NCBI RefSeq assembly: GCF_000422965.1
Contig: NZ_AUHB01000003.1
Span: 1 to 64,000, forward strand
Direction of reading: 5' to 3'
DNA: 64,000 nucleotides
Origin: Pleomorphomonas oryzae DSM 16300
Lineage (GTDB): Bacteria; Pseudomonadota; Alphaproteobacteria; Rhizobiales; Pleomorphomonadaceae
The position numbers and the translations under genes were made by a program. How positions within the stretch are numbered: the first letter of the stretch is position 1; each line of letters opens with the position of its first letter. This document shows, in pieces, positions 57,009 through 64,000 of the stretch. A model generated the notes under the pieces. It was given only the letters and a program-made list of their open reading frames with translations, had not been told where the DNA came from and did not search any database.

Positions 57009-58937
57009 ATGAAGCGACTCAGAAAGCTGTTGCTGGCTTGCGCGATCGTGCCCTTGTCGCAGATCGCGGTACAGGCCGCTGCCAGGGCCGAAGAGGGCGG
57101 CTTTGTTGTTGCTCAAGCCGACCCGCCGGCTTGCCAACCGGGCGATGCCAACTGCGTTCCACCCGAGAAAGTGGCGCCGCCGCAGGAGAAGAAAAAGCCA
57201 GAGGTTCAGCCCGAGCCGCCTGCTCCTAAGCAGGAGGCAGAGCCACCGCGTCCTGCGCCTCAACCCGAGGTTCGTCCTGAGGCGCCGGCTCCCCGTCCGG
57301 AAGCTCAACCTGAGCCATCGGCTCCCAAGCCCGAGGCAAAGCCTGAAACTCCCGCGCCCCAACCCGAGGTCCGCCCCGAGGCGCCGGCTGCGAACCAGGA
57401 TGCTCAGCCGGAACCGTTCCCACCCAAGAAGAAGGCCAAGCCCGAGCGTCCCGCAGCCGAGCCAGAAGTTCGCCCCGAGGCGCCAGCTGCCCGCCCGGAG
57501 GTTCAACCTGAGCCCGCAGCTCCCAAGCAGGGGGCCAAGCCCGAACGCCCAGCGGCTCAGCCCGAGGTCCTCCCCGAGCCCGCGGCCCCGAAATCCGAAT
57601 CGGAACCCAAGGCGCCGGTCCCCGAACAGAAAGCGCGTCCGGAGCGCCCGGCGCCCAAGCCCGATGCGCAGCCTGATCGCCCCACGCCGCCGGCCGAAAC
57701 GACTGCTCCCAAGCCAGACTCCAAGCCGGCGGCCCCCGCTCCGGAGCCGACGGCCCAGCCAAAGCCTCCCATTCCTGCACCGGGTGCGCCCGGTAGCGCC
57801 ACGCCTCAGCCGTCTGCACCGCAGCCGCCTGCACCGAATGCGGCTGCGCCGACTGCCGCTCCAGGCACTCCGCCTCCATCGCCGGCACAACCGGGCGATC
57901 AACAGCCTCCAGCTCCGGATGCCGCTGGAAAGCAGGCGCCGCCGCCGTCGCTCATTGAGAAGTTGGGTAATTCCGGGGCTGCGGCAACTGAGGCGATCGA
58001 CCAGAGCGTCGACCAGAAGGCCCGCAACATTCGCGATGTCCAGCGCGATCGCCGGGTAATCAGCGATGAGAACGGCGTCCGCGTCACTGTGGAACCGGGT
58101 GGCCGCATCATCGTGCAAAGCGGCGATGACGCTGTAATCCGTCATGATGACCGCGGACGTTTTGATCGCGGCGGTCGCGATTATCGTGAACGCCAAACGC
58201 GCGACGGTGGCCGTGAAGTGACGGTTGCGACCCGCGATGGCGGCGAGGTGCGGACCGTTTACGATGAAAACGGCACGATGATTCAGCGCGAACGTCGAGA
58301 TCGCGACGGCCGCGTCTACGTGCTGTTTGACAACCGGAGCTTTGGTCCCGGCCCGGTCGACGAGCCAGCATGGCAGCCCGTTGTCCGCCTGCCACCGCCG
58401 CCAATGTATGATGTGCCGCGCGACCAGTATCGTGTTGAAATGCGCTCGGCACCGCCGCGCTACGTGGAAGAGGCTCTGACTGCCCCGCCTCTCGTTGAGG
58501 TGCAACCGCAGTACACGCTCAATCAGGTGATCTACAGCCCGGATCTGCGCGACCGCGTCAGGTCGGTCGATCTCGACAACATCACCTTCTCGAGCGGAGC
58601 GTGGACCGTCGAAGGAAGCCAGATCCCGGGCATCGAGGCAGTCGCGCGTGGCATCGAGGCCGCGCTTCGGCGAAACCCCAACGAGGTGTTCCTCGTCGAG
58701 GGCTATACCGACGCGGTTGGTTCGGTCGTGGACAATCTCTCGTTGTCCGACCGCCGTGCCGAAGCCGTGGCCAACGTTCTGACGGACCATTACGGCATCC
58801 CGCCGGAAAACCTCGTCACACAGGGCTATGGTGAGAGCTACTTGAAGATACAGACCGAAGGTCCCGAGCGGGAGAACCGCCGGGTCACGGTGCGACGCAT
58901 CACGCCGCTGCTCGCTACCAAGAATCAGCAACAGTGA
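57009..58937 (+). CDS. OmpA-family cell-wall-associated protein with long Pro-rich repeat region
   Basis: Exported protein of 642 residues. Signal peptide 1-27. Residues about 50-315 are rich in Pro, Glu, Ala and Lys with 33-residue tandem repeats. Residues about 335-450 are charged (YRERQTRDGGREVTV, RTVYDENGTMIQRERRDRDG), a beta-rich segment seen in similar rhizobial proteins. The C-terminal OmpA domain spans about 520-635, with the peptidoglycan-binding pattern EGYTDAVGSVVDNLSLSDRRA. The ATG at 57009 is chosen because GGAGG stands in front and the signal peptide follows; an upstream frame from 56952 is not signal-like. The Pro-rich part probably spans the periplasm or wall (inference). Confidence 0.9.
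   Translation: MKRLRKLLLACAIVPLSQIAVQAAARAEEGGFVVAQADPPACQPGDANCVPPEKVAPPQEKKKPEVQPEPPAPKQEAEPPRPAPQPEVRPEAPAPRPEAQPEPSAPKPEAKPETPAPQPEVRPEAPAANQDAQPEPFPPKKKAKPERPAAEPEVRPEAPAARPEVQPEPAAPKQGAKPERPAAQPEVLPEPAAPKSESEPKAPVPEQKARPERPAPKPDAQPDRPTPPAETTAPKPDSKPAAPAPEPTAQPKPPIPAPGAPGSATPQPSAPQPPAPNAAAPTAAPGTPPPSPAQPGDQQPPAPDAAGKQAPPPSLIEKLGNSGAAATEAIDQSVDQKARNIRDVQRDRRVISDENGVRVTVEPGGRIIVQSGDDAVIRHDDRGRFDRGGRDYRERQTRDGGREVTVATRDGGEVRTVYDENGTMIQRERRDRDGRVYVLFDNRSFGPGPVDEPAWQPVVRLPPPPMYDVPRDQYRVEMRSAPPRYVEEALTAPPLVEVQPQYTLNQVIYSPDLRDRVRSVDLDNITFSSGAWTVEGSQIPGIEAVARGIEAALRRNPNEVFLVEGYTDAVGSVVDNLSLSDRRAEAVANVLTDHYGIPPENLVTQGYGESYLKIQTEGPERENRRVTVRRITPLLATKNQQQ
57267..57662 (+). repeat. Four 99-bp in-frame tandem repeats in the OmpA-family gene
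   Basis: Units start at 57267, 57366, 57465 and 57564, each encoding 33 residues that begin EVRPEAP (EVLPEPA in the last) and pass through a Q/EPEPxAP and KPERPA pattern. Partial units lie before and after. Divergence at the nucleotide level indicates old duplications. Confidence 0.85.
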
Positions 58938-58973
58938 GGCGATTGCCCCACTGCGTGTTTCTCCGCTAAAAGA

Positions 58974-59010
58974 AGGCCCCGTTCCTCTGGGACGGGGCTT
59001 TTACTTTAGG
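58974..59010 (+). terminator. Rho-independent terminator of the OmpA-family gene
   Basis: A 7-bp GCCCCGT/ACGGGGC stem (58976-58982 with 58992-58998), extended by two weaker pairs, is followed by TTTTACTTT, 37 bases after the stop codon. Confidence 0.85.
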
Positions 59011-59041
59011 TCGCATAGACTCCTCCGTTCGGGTTCGCGTT

Positions 59042-59782
59042 TTGCTAAATCGCCTCGCTGCTTTTCTGGGCAACAACCCGCGCCGTCTGACAGGCTTCGC
59101 TGTCGTTGCGATGGCCGCGATTGGCTGGCTTTGGCTGGCCGCGGCTGCGTGGGATGGCGAGTTGTCCAAAACGCTGATGCCGGCGATGGAAGGCGGGCTA
59201 AGTTTTGGGAGTGGCGCGCTCGTCCTGGCCATGTGGGTCGCCATGGTATTTGCCATGATGGTGCCAACGGCGGCGCCGACCTTTCGCGCTTATGCCGACA
59301 ACGTGGGAATGGGATCCATTGCGCTGATCGCCGGTTACACGACAGTCTGGTTGGTCATCTCTCTACTGGCCAGCGCAGTCCAGGTCTGGCTGGTTCACCT
59401 CGGTGCGCTTGCTCCTCATATGGCGCCGGCCGGTGTGGCGCTCTCGGCTTCGATTCTGATCGCCGCGGGCATCTATCAGTTCACCCCGCTCAAATGGGCC
59501 TGCCTCGTTCGCTGCCGCAATCCTCGCGTCGCCTATATCGAGGGTGGGGCAGGCCCCGCTTTCCGGATTGGTGTCGAAGAAGGGCTTGCCTGTCTCGGCT
59601 GTTGTTGGGCGATGATGGCCGTGATGTTCGCCGCCGGTCTGATGAATCTTGCCGCCATGGCCCTGCTTGGCGTGCTGATGGGGCTCGAAAAGCTCCTGAG
59701 TGGCGTCAAAACCACGTATTTCCTCGGGGTTTTGCTCATTCTTGCCGGTGTCATCTTGGCGAGCGGCCTCGTCATCAGGTAG
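59042..59782 (+). CDS. DUF2182 family membrane protein
   Basis: Predicted metal-binding integral membrane protein of 246 residues with six to seven helices. The family marks are AMWVAMVFAMMVPTAAPTFRAYA, the PLKWACLVRCRNP loop with paired Cys, and GVEEGLACLGCCWAMMAVMFAAGLMNL near the C-terminus. Function is unknown; Cys and Met clusters suggest copper or other metal. The start is uncertain: a TTG at 59042 without a good ribosome-binding site gives the family-like length; an ATG at 59111 is the other option. It lies after the OmpA terminator and before pcs. Confidence 0.85.
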   Translation: MLNRLAAFLGNNPRRLTGFAVVAMAAIGWLWLAAAAWDGELSKTLMPAMEGGLSFGSGALVLAMWVAMVFAMMVPTAAPTFRAYADNVGMGSIALIAGYTTVWLVISLLASAVQVWLVHLGALAPHMAPAGVALSASILIAAGIYQFTPLKWACLVRCRNPRVAYIEGGAGPAFRIGVEEGLACLGCCWAMMAVMFAAGLMNLAAMALLGVLMGLEKLLSGVKTTYFLGVLLILAGVILASGLVIR

Positions 59783-59922
59783 ATTGTCGCCAGATGTAAC
59801 CATCCGCTGGGATCGGTAAGGTTTTGGGCGATGATCTTTTGGGCTCCGTCGGACGACGCGCTTCGTCCGTTCATGATGGCTCGCAGCCCGGCCATCGGTT
59901 CGGACGAGAGGAACGGCGCGTG

Positions 59923-60657
59923 ATGACGGAACTGACGCTTGTGGGCAGACATCAGAATGCGTTGATCGCTCTTGCGGTGCATGCCTTCACGGCGAGCGGG
60001 ATTGTTCTCGCCATGCTCGCAGCCTTCGCCGCCTATAACCTCGATTGGCCGGCCTTCTTCATGTGGTTGGGTCTTGCGCTGGTCGTCGATGGTGTCGACG
60101 GGCCGATCGCTCGCAAGGTTTCCGTGGAAAGCCGCCTGCCGACCTTTTCCGGCGCCGCGCTGGACTTTGTGGTCGATTACGTGACTTACGTCTTTCTTCC
60201 GGCACTCGCGGTGGCGACGGCCGGCTTCACCTCGATTCCCATTGCACTGGCGCTCGCCGGCGTCATCGTCTTCACGTCGGCGATGTACTACGGCGACACG
60301 CGCATGAAGATGAAGAACAACGCCTTCCGCGGCTTTCCCGTGGTCTGGAACGGCGTGGTCTTTCTTTATTTCGTATTCGACCTCAACCAATTCGCGGTCA
60401 TCGGCATCACCCTCGCGCTGTCGGTCCTGACCTTCGCTCCCATTGCCTTCGTGCATCCAGTGCGCGTCGAGAAGTGGCGGCCGGTGACGCTGGCCGTGAC
60501 GCTGGCCTGGTTCCTGTTCGCCGGCGCGGCGCTCGCCTGGAGGCTTAATCCGCCCATCGGCGTTGAGATCGGCCTGGCACTTTCCACCGCATATTTGTCT
60601 CTCGTCGCGGCAGTACAGCAGCTCATCGAGAAATTCTTCGGTGCAAAGGCTGCCTGA
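59923..60657 (+). CDS. pcs: Phosphatidylcholine synthase
   Basis: CDP-alcohol phosphatidyltransferase that makes phosphatidylcholine directly from CDP-diacylglycerol and choline, a pathway typical of rhizobia and relatives. Protein of 244 residues with eight hydrophobic segments. The motif DG-x2-AR-x8-G-x3-D-x3-D is complete: VDGVDGPIARKV, then GAALDFVVDYVTY. HAFTASGIV near the start and the absence of a CTP-binding domain fit Pcs rather than PgsA or PssA. GAGAGG precedes ATG 59923 (GTG one codon upstream possible). A 6-bp hairpin CGGACG/CGTCCG (59850-59869) lies in its leader. Confidence 0.93.
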   Translation: MTELTLVGRHQNALIALAVHAFTASGIVLAMLAAFAAYNLDWPAFFMWLGLALVVDGVDGPIARKVSVESRLPTFSGAALDFVVDYVTYVFLPALAVATAGFTSIPIALALAGVIVFTSAMYYGDTRMKMKNNAFRGFPVVWNGVVFLYFVFDLNQFAVIGITLALSVLTFAPIAFVHPVRVEKWRPVTLAVTLAWFLFAGAALAWRLNPPIGVEIGLALSTAYLSLVAAVQQLIEKFFGAKAA

Positions 60658-60680
60658 CTTCTTGAAATGTTGAGGGCGCT

Positions 60681-60718
60681 CTCCAGATAAGGTCCTGATC
60701 CGACGGCCATATCTGGGG
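60681..60718 (+). promoter_or_regulatory. Hairpin overlapping the terC ribosome-binding region
   Basis: CTCCAGATA (60681-60689) can pair with TATCTGGGG (60710-60718), nine pairs with one wobble, around a 20-base loop. The right arm includes the GGGG just before the terC start, so the fold would hide the ribosome-binding site. It may act as a translational switch; this is inferred from pairing alone. Confidence 0.45.
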
Positions 60719-60719
60719 A

Positions 60720-61463
60720 ATGACCGCACTCATGCTTGATCTTCTTTTTAATGCCAACGCCTGGGCCAGTCTTCTCACCTTGACGGTGATGGAGATCGTC
60801 CTTGGTATCGATAATCTTGTCTTCATTTCAGTTTTGACCAGTCGCCTGCCGACCGACTCGGCCCGCAAGGCCCGCGCCCTCGGCCTCTCAATGGCGTTGG
60901 TCTTCCGTATTCTGCTGTTGATTACCCTATCCTGGCTGATCGGCCTGACTGCGCCCGTGTTCACCCTGTTCGAACATGGCTTCTCCTGGCGCGACCTGAT
61001 CTTGCTCGCTGGTGGCCTGTTCCTGATTTACAAGGCAACGCACGAAATTCACGCCGGTATCGAGGGCGAGGAGGACGAGGGCGGCAACATCGTTCAGGCC
61101 GCCTTCGGCGCCACCGTGGCGCAGATCATCGTGATCGATATTGTCTTCTCGATCGACAGTATCATCACCGCAATCGGCATGGCCGAGCACGTGCCCGTGA
61201 TGATTCTCGCCGTCATCATCGCGATGATCATCATGTTCGCGGCGTCGGAGCCGATTTCGCACTTCATTCAAAAGCATCCGACGACCAAGATGCTGGCACT
61301 TTCCTTCCTGTTGCTGATCGGCGTATCGCTGGTGGCAGACGGTGTCGGCTTCCATGTGCCGCGTGCCTACATCTACTTCGCCATGGCCTTCTCGGCCGGC
61401 GTCGAAATGATGAACATTCTGGCGCGCCGCAGACGGCGGAAGCTTAAGGCAGGCTCGAACTGA
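60720..61463 (+). CDS. TerC-family membrane protein (possible Mn exporter)
   Basis: Integral membrane protein of 247 residues with seven hydrophobic helices. The two acidic motifs of the family are EIVLGIDNLVFISVL and IIVIDIVFSIDSIITAIG, near-repeats with intramembrane Asp/Glu. TerC/Alx proteins export manganese or protect secreted metalloproteins and also occur in tellurite-resistance loci; no ter genes are nearby. The ATG at 60720 is almost in contact with GGGGA; an in-frame ATG at 60732 is possible. A hairpin overlaps this ribosome-binding region and a strong terminator follows. Confidence 0.93.
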   Translation: MTALMLDLLFNANAWASLLTLTVMEIVLGIDNLVFISVLTSRLPTDSARKARALGLSMALVFRILLLITLSWLIGLTAPVFTLFEHGFSWRDLILLAGGLFLIYKATHEIHAGIEGEEDEGGNIVQAAFGATVAQIIVIDIVFSIDSIITAIGMAEHVPVMILAVIIAMIIMFAASEPISHFIQKHPTTKMLALSFLLLIGVSLVADGVGFHVPRAYIYFAMAFSAGVEMMNILARRRRRKLKAGSN

Positions 61464-61488
61464 ACGCAGCTGAACTGGTCAAGCTCAG

Positions 61489-61517
61489 AGGGCGGCGGAG
61501 CAATCCGTCGCCCTTTT
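61489..61517 (+). terminator. Rho-independent terminator of terC
   Basis: An 11-bp stem with one wobble (61489-61499 with 61504-61514), closed by a GCAA tetraloop, is followed by TTTTC, 26 bases after the terC stop. Confidence 0.85.
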
Positions 61518-61692
61518 CACCATTTGCAACAACACCGAGGCAGTCCCGCATTCGTGACCTTTCCACTCGGCGTTTATACGGATTTTGCTTGGGTTCTAGA
61601 TCGTTTCAGGCTACCCCTCTGTCAGGTGGCGCCTCGTCGGCGTTTTTTCGACGTTCATGGGTCGCCTCGCTTCATCACGGGTATACGGACCG

Positions 61693-62997
61693 ATGAGCAC
61701 CACCGATCTCGCCAAACGGGTTCACGACCATAACTGGAAGCTCGACCCGATCGTCCGCAGCCTGCTCGATACGGACATTTATAAGTTCCTGATGCAGCAG
61801 CTGATCTGGAAACGTTACCGCGACGTCGACGTTACCTTCTCGCTGATCAACCGCACAAGCAGCATCCGCCTTGCCGACGATATCGACGAGGGGGAGCTTC
61901 GAGCGCAGCTCGATTACGCCCGCTCGTTGCGGCTCGGCAAGAAGGAATGGATTTGGCTCGCTGGTAACACCTTCTACGGCAAGCGACAGATCTTTGCGCC
62001 CGAGTATCTGGAGTTCCTGCGTGATTTCCAGCTGCCGCCCTACAAGCTGAGCAAGGCCGACGGGCAATACCAGCTTGAATTCCATGGCCCTTGGACTCAC
62101 ACGACGATGTGGGAGATTCCGGCGCTCGCCATCATCAACGAACTGCGGTCGCGCTCGGTGATGAAGACCATGCGCCGCTTCGAACTGGATGTGCTCTACG
62201 CGCGCGCCAAGGCCAAGCTGTGGAGCAAGGTCGAGCGACTGCGCGCCTTTCCCGACATCAAGATCGCCGATTTCGGCACACGCCGACGCCATTCACACCT
62301 CTGGCAGGATTGGTGCGTCAACGCACTGAAGGAAGGGCTAGGCCCAGCCTTCATCGGTACGTCCAACGTGCTGATGGCCATGAAGAGCGATCTCGAAGCG
62401 ATCGGCACCAATGCCCACGAACTGCCAATGGCCATGGCAGCCCTCGCCAATACCGAGGATGAAATGCGCCAATCCCCCTATCGCGTGCTGCGCGACTGGC
62501 AGGAACTCTACGACGGTAACCTGCTCGTCGTTCTGCCGGACGCCTTCGGTACCGCCTCTTTCCTGCGCGAGGCGCCAGACTGGGTGGCGGATTGGAAGGG
62601 TTTTCGCCCCGATAGCGCCGATCCGGTCGACGGCGGCGAAGAGATCATCGCCTGGTGGAAGTCGAAGGGCGAGGATCCGCGCGACAAGCTGATCGTTTTT
62701 TCCGACGGCCTCGACGTCGAGGAGATCGAGCGGGTCTACACCCACTTCCGAGGCCGTGTGCACATGAGCTTCGGCTGGGGCACCAACCTGACCAACGATT
62801 TCCAGGATTGCGCGCCAAAACCCACCGACGACTTCGACGCGATATCGCTGGTCTGCAAGGTAACGCAGGTCAATGGCCGGCCGGCGGTGAAACTCTCCGA
62901 CAACCCGGAGAAGGCGACGGGCGATCCGGCGGAGATCGCTCGCTACCTGCGCGTCTTCGGCGAGGCAGGGCGCGTCAAAAGGCCAGTGTTCGTATAA
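61693..62997 (+). CDS. pncB: Nicotinate phosphoribosyltransferase
   Basis: Salvage enzyme of NAD synthesis, joining nicotinate and PRPP with ATP help. Protein of 434 residues, bacterial PncB type. [16 protein letters not shown] near the start, [16 protein letters not shown] (active-site region with the Arg/His cluster), [23 protein letters not shown] and GTNLTNDF form the family pattern. The ATG at 61693 is in accord with homologues. The 175 bp before it hold no gene; TATACGGA occurs twice (about 61575 and 61682) without known meaning. A strong terminator follows. Confidence 0.96.
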   Translation: MSTTDLAKRVHDHNWKLDPIVRSLLDTDIYKFLMQQLIWKRYRDVDVTFSLINRTSSIRLADDIDEGELRAQLDYARSLRLGKKEWIWLAGNTFYGKRQIFAPEYLEFLRDFQLPPYKLSKADGQYQLEFHGPWTHTTMWEIPALAIINELRSRSVMKTMRRFELDVLYARAKAKLWSKVERLRAFPDIKIADFGTRRRHSHLWQDWCVNALKEGLGPAFIGTSNVLMAMKSDLEAIGTNAHELPMAMAALANTEDEMRQSPYRVLRDWQELYDGNLLVVLPDAFGTASFLREAPDWVADWKGFRPDSADPVDGGEEIIAWWKSKGEDPRDKLIVFSDGLDVEEIERVYTHFRGRVHMSFGWGTNLTNDFQDCAPKPTDDFDAISLVCKVTQVNGRPAVKLSDNPEKATGDPAEIARYLRVFGEAGRVKRPVFV

Positions 62998-63016
62998 GAG
63001 ATAGACCTGAAACGTC

Positions 63017-63043
63017 AACGCCGCCCGAGAGGGCGGCGTTTTT
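63017..63043 (+). terminator. Rho-independent terminator of pncB
   Basis: A perfect 10-bp stem AACGCCGCCC/GGGCGGCGTT (63017-63026 with 63031-63040) with a GAGA tetraloop and five Ts lies 20 bases after the pncB stop. It may also slow transcription arriving from the convergent accC. Confidence 0.9.
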
Positions 63044-63066
63044 GTCTTGCTTGTCTGTCGGGTCGC

Positions 63067-64000
63067 TTAGGCCTCGAACGGCTTGGTGGCGAGCCACTTT
63101 TCCAGCCAGTGGATGTCGTAGGCGCCGTCGATGATGTCGGAATTCTTCAGCATGTTGTTGAACAGCGGGATCGTCGAATCGATACCGTCGACCACGAACT
63201 CGTCCAGGCAGCGGCGCAGCCGCATCAGGCATTCGACGCGGTTGCGGCCATGGACGATCAGCTTGCCGATCATGCTGTCGTAATAGGGCGGAATCGTATA
63301 GCCCTGATAGACACCGCTATCGACACGGACGCCCAGGCCTCCCGGCGGATGCCAATAGGTGATCTTGCCGGGCGACGGCGCGAAGGTGGCGGCGTTCTCG
63401 GCGTTGATGCGGCATTCGATGGCATGGCCATTGAAGTGGACGTCCGACTGACGGAAGCTCAGCGCCTGACCCGAAGCCACCTTGATCTGTTCGTTGACGA
63501 GGTCGATGCCGGTGATCATCTCGGTCACCGGATGTTCCACCTGCAGGCGGGTGTTCATCTCGATGAAATAGAACTCGCCGTTCTCATAGAGAAACTCAAT
63601 GGTGCCGGCGCCCGAATAGTTGAGTTCGGACATGGCGTTGGCGACGATATCGCCGATCCGGGCGCGTTCGTCATCATTGAGGGCCGGCGAACGGGCCTCT
63701 TCCATGACCTTCTGATGGCGGCGTTGCAGCGAGCAGTCGCGCTCGCCGAGATGCACGGCGTTGCCTTGGCCATCGCCCAGCACCTGCAGCTCGATGTGAC
63801 GCGGCTTCAGGAGGTATTTCTCGATATAGACGGCGTCGTCACCAAAGGCGTTCTTGGCCTCGGTCTTGGCGGCCGACATGGCGGAGGGCAGTTCCGCCTC
63901 GGTCATGGCAACGCGCATGCCGCGACCGCCACCACCGGCCGAGGCCTTGACCAGCACCGGATAGCCGATCTCGGCGGCGATCCGCAGTGCATCTTCCTCG
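63067..64000 (-). CDS. accC: Acetyl-CoA carboxylase biotin carboxylase subunit, C-terminal part
   Basis: ATP-dependent carboxylation of biotin on AccB, the first step of fatty-acid synthesis. Codons run through the right edge of the window; 311 codons of about 447 are seen. ATP-grasp glycine loop KASAGGGGRGMRV, the metal/bicarbonate region FIEMNTRLQVEHPVTE and the C-terminal biotin-carboxylase domain (GHAIECRINAENAA, GVRVDSGVYQG, YYDSMIGKLI) are intact. It is convergent with pncB. accB should lie upstream, outside the window; birA, which biotinylates its product, is at 51.6 kb. Confidence 0.96.
   Translation of the reverse strand, partial: EEDALRIAAEIGYPVLVKASAGGGGRGMRVAMTEAELPSAMSAAKTEAKNAFGDDAVYIEKYLLKPRHIELQVLGDGQGNAVHLGERDCSLQRRHQKVMEEARSPALNDDERARIGDIVANAMSELNYSGAGTIEFLYENGEFYFIEMNTRLQVEHPVTEMITGIDLVNEQIKVASGQALSFRQSDVHFNGHAIECRINAENAATFAPSPGKITYWHPPGGLGVRVDSGVYQGYTIPPYYDSMIGKLIVHGRNRVECLMRLRRCLDEFVVDGIDSTIPLFNNMLKNSDIIDGAYDIHWLEKWLATKPFEA

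Noticed and set aside
57201-57662. CRISPR-like direct repeats
   Set aside because: The repeats are in frame inside a coding sequence, with a 99-bp period and no constant repeat/unique spacer pattern.
56955-58931. 658-residue open frame antisense to the OmpA-family gene
   Set aside because: It arises from the GC-rich Pro/Glu repeat codons; it has no domain, an Arg/Leu-rich low-complexity content, and the sense strand has a signal peptide and an OmpA domain.
60658-60719. yybP-ykoY manganese riboswitch upstream of terC
   Set aside because: The leader is too short (62 bp between genes) and lacks the conserved paired loops; only the simple hairpin was kept.
1-64000. Mobile elements, prophage, tRNA or rRNA genes, attachment sites
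   Set aside because: No transposase or integrase frames, terminal inverted repeats, tRNA-like T-loop sequences or rRNA segments were seen anywhere in the window.

Overview
The window is a contiguous piece of a GC-rich alphaproteobacterial chromosome, most probably order Hyphomicrobiales (Rhizobiales). The basis is a full 14-gene complex I operon followed by birA and an RNase J gene, a rlpA-PBP-tmk-holB-metG cell-envelope/replication run, bacterial-type Bpt, phosphatidylcholine synthase and the style of the lipoproteins. A long fermentative AdhE points to a facultatively anaerobic member (a Pleomorphomonas-like genus is a guess, not a result). No IS element, prophage, CRISPR array, tRNA or rRNA gene was seen; this is mostly core chromosome with a few accessory patches.

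Layout. 1-4.8 kb: 5' part of gap (runs off the left edge), adhE with its terminator, and a divergent LacI-type regulator with an operator-like palindrome between them. 4.8-6.5 kb: a coupled pair of poorly characterised genes (DUF2325 protein plus a 168-residue partner) that share a Cys-Pro-Phe motif. 6.7-10.3 kb: alpha/beta hydrolase, YbaK-type deacylase, parC. 10.7-16.7 kb: rlpA, an S11 carboxypeptidase homologue that has lost all three catalytic motifs, tmk, holB, metG. 16.9-21.0 kb: FAD oxidoreductase, small ORF, luciferase-like monooxygenase divergent from wrbA, GNAT acetyltransferase. 21.0-25.7 kb: nrdR, ribD, then ureide catabolism (uraD, allC-like, M20 peptidase) in overlapping order.

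25.8-36.0 kb: Ser-rich EF-hand protein, rimO, a lipoprotein, a membrane-anchored coiled-coil protein, DUF502 protein, a cysK-alaX-sseA operon, bpt, RDD protein, ilvA. 36.3-54.2 kb: nuoABCDEFGH-(80-residue membrane protein)-IJKLMN, birA, rnj. 54.3-64 kb: TadG-like vWA protein, LpxL-type acyltransferase, a Pro-rich OmpA-family protein with 99-bp coding repeats, DUF2182 protein, pcs, terC, pncB and the 3' part of accC (runs off the right edge).

The main functional block is respiratory complex I with its protein-biotinylation and RNA-decay neighbours. The most unusual observation is the predicted pseudo-carboxypeptidase next to rlpA, which may have become a peptidoglycan-binding or regulatory protein. 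Second-rank leads are the DUF2325/168-residue Cys-motif pair, a hairpin that overlaps the terC ribosome-binding region, the histidine-rich segment of NuoL and the small membrane ORF inside the nuo operon.
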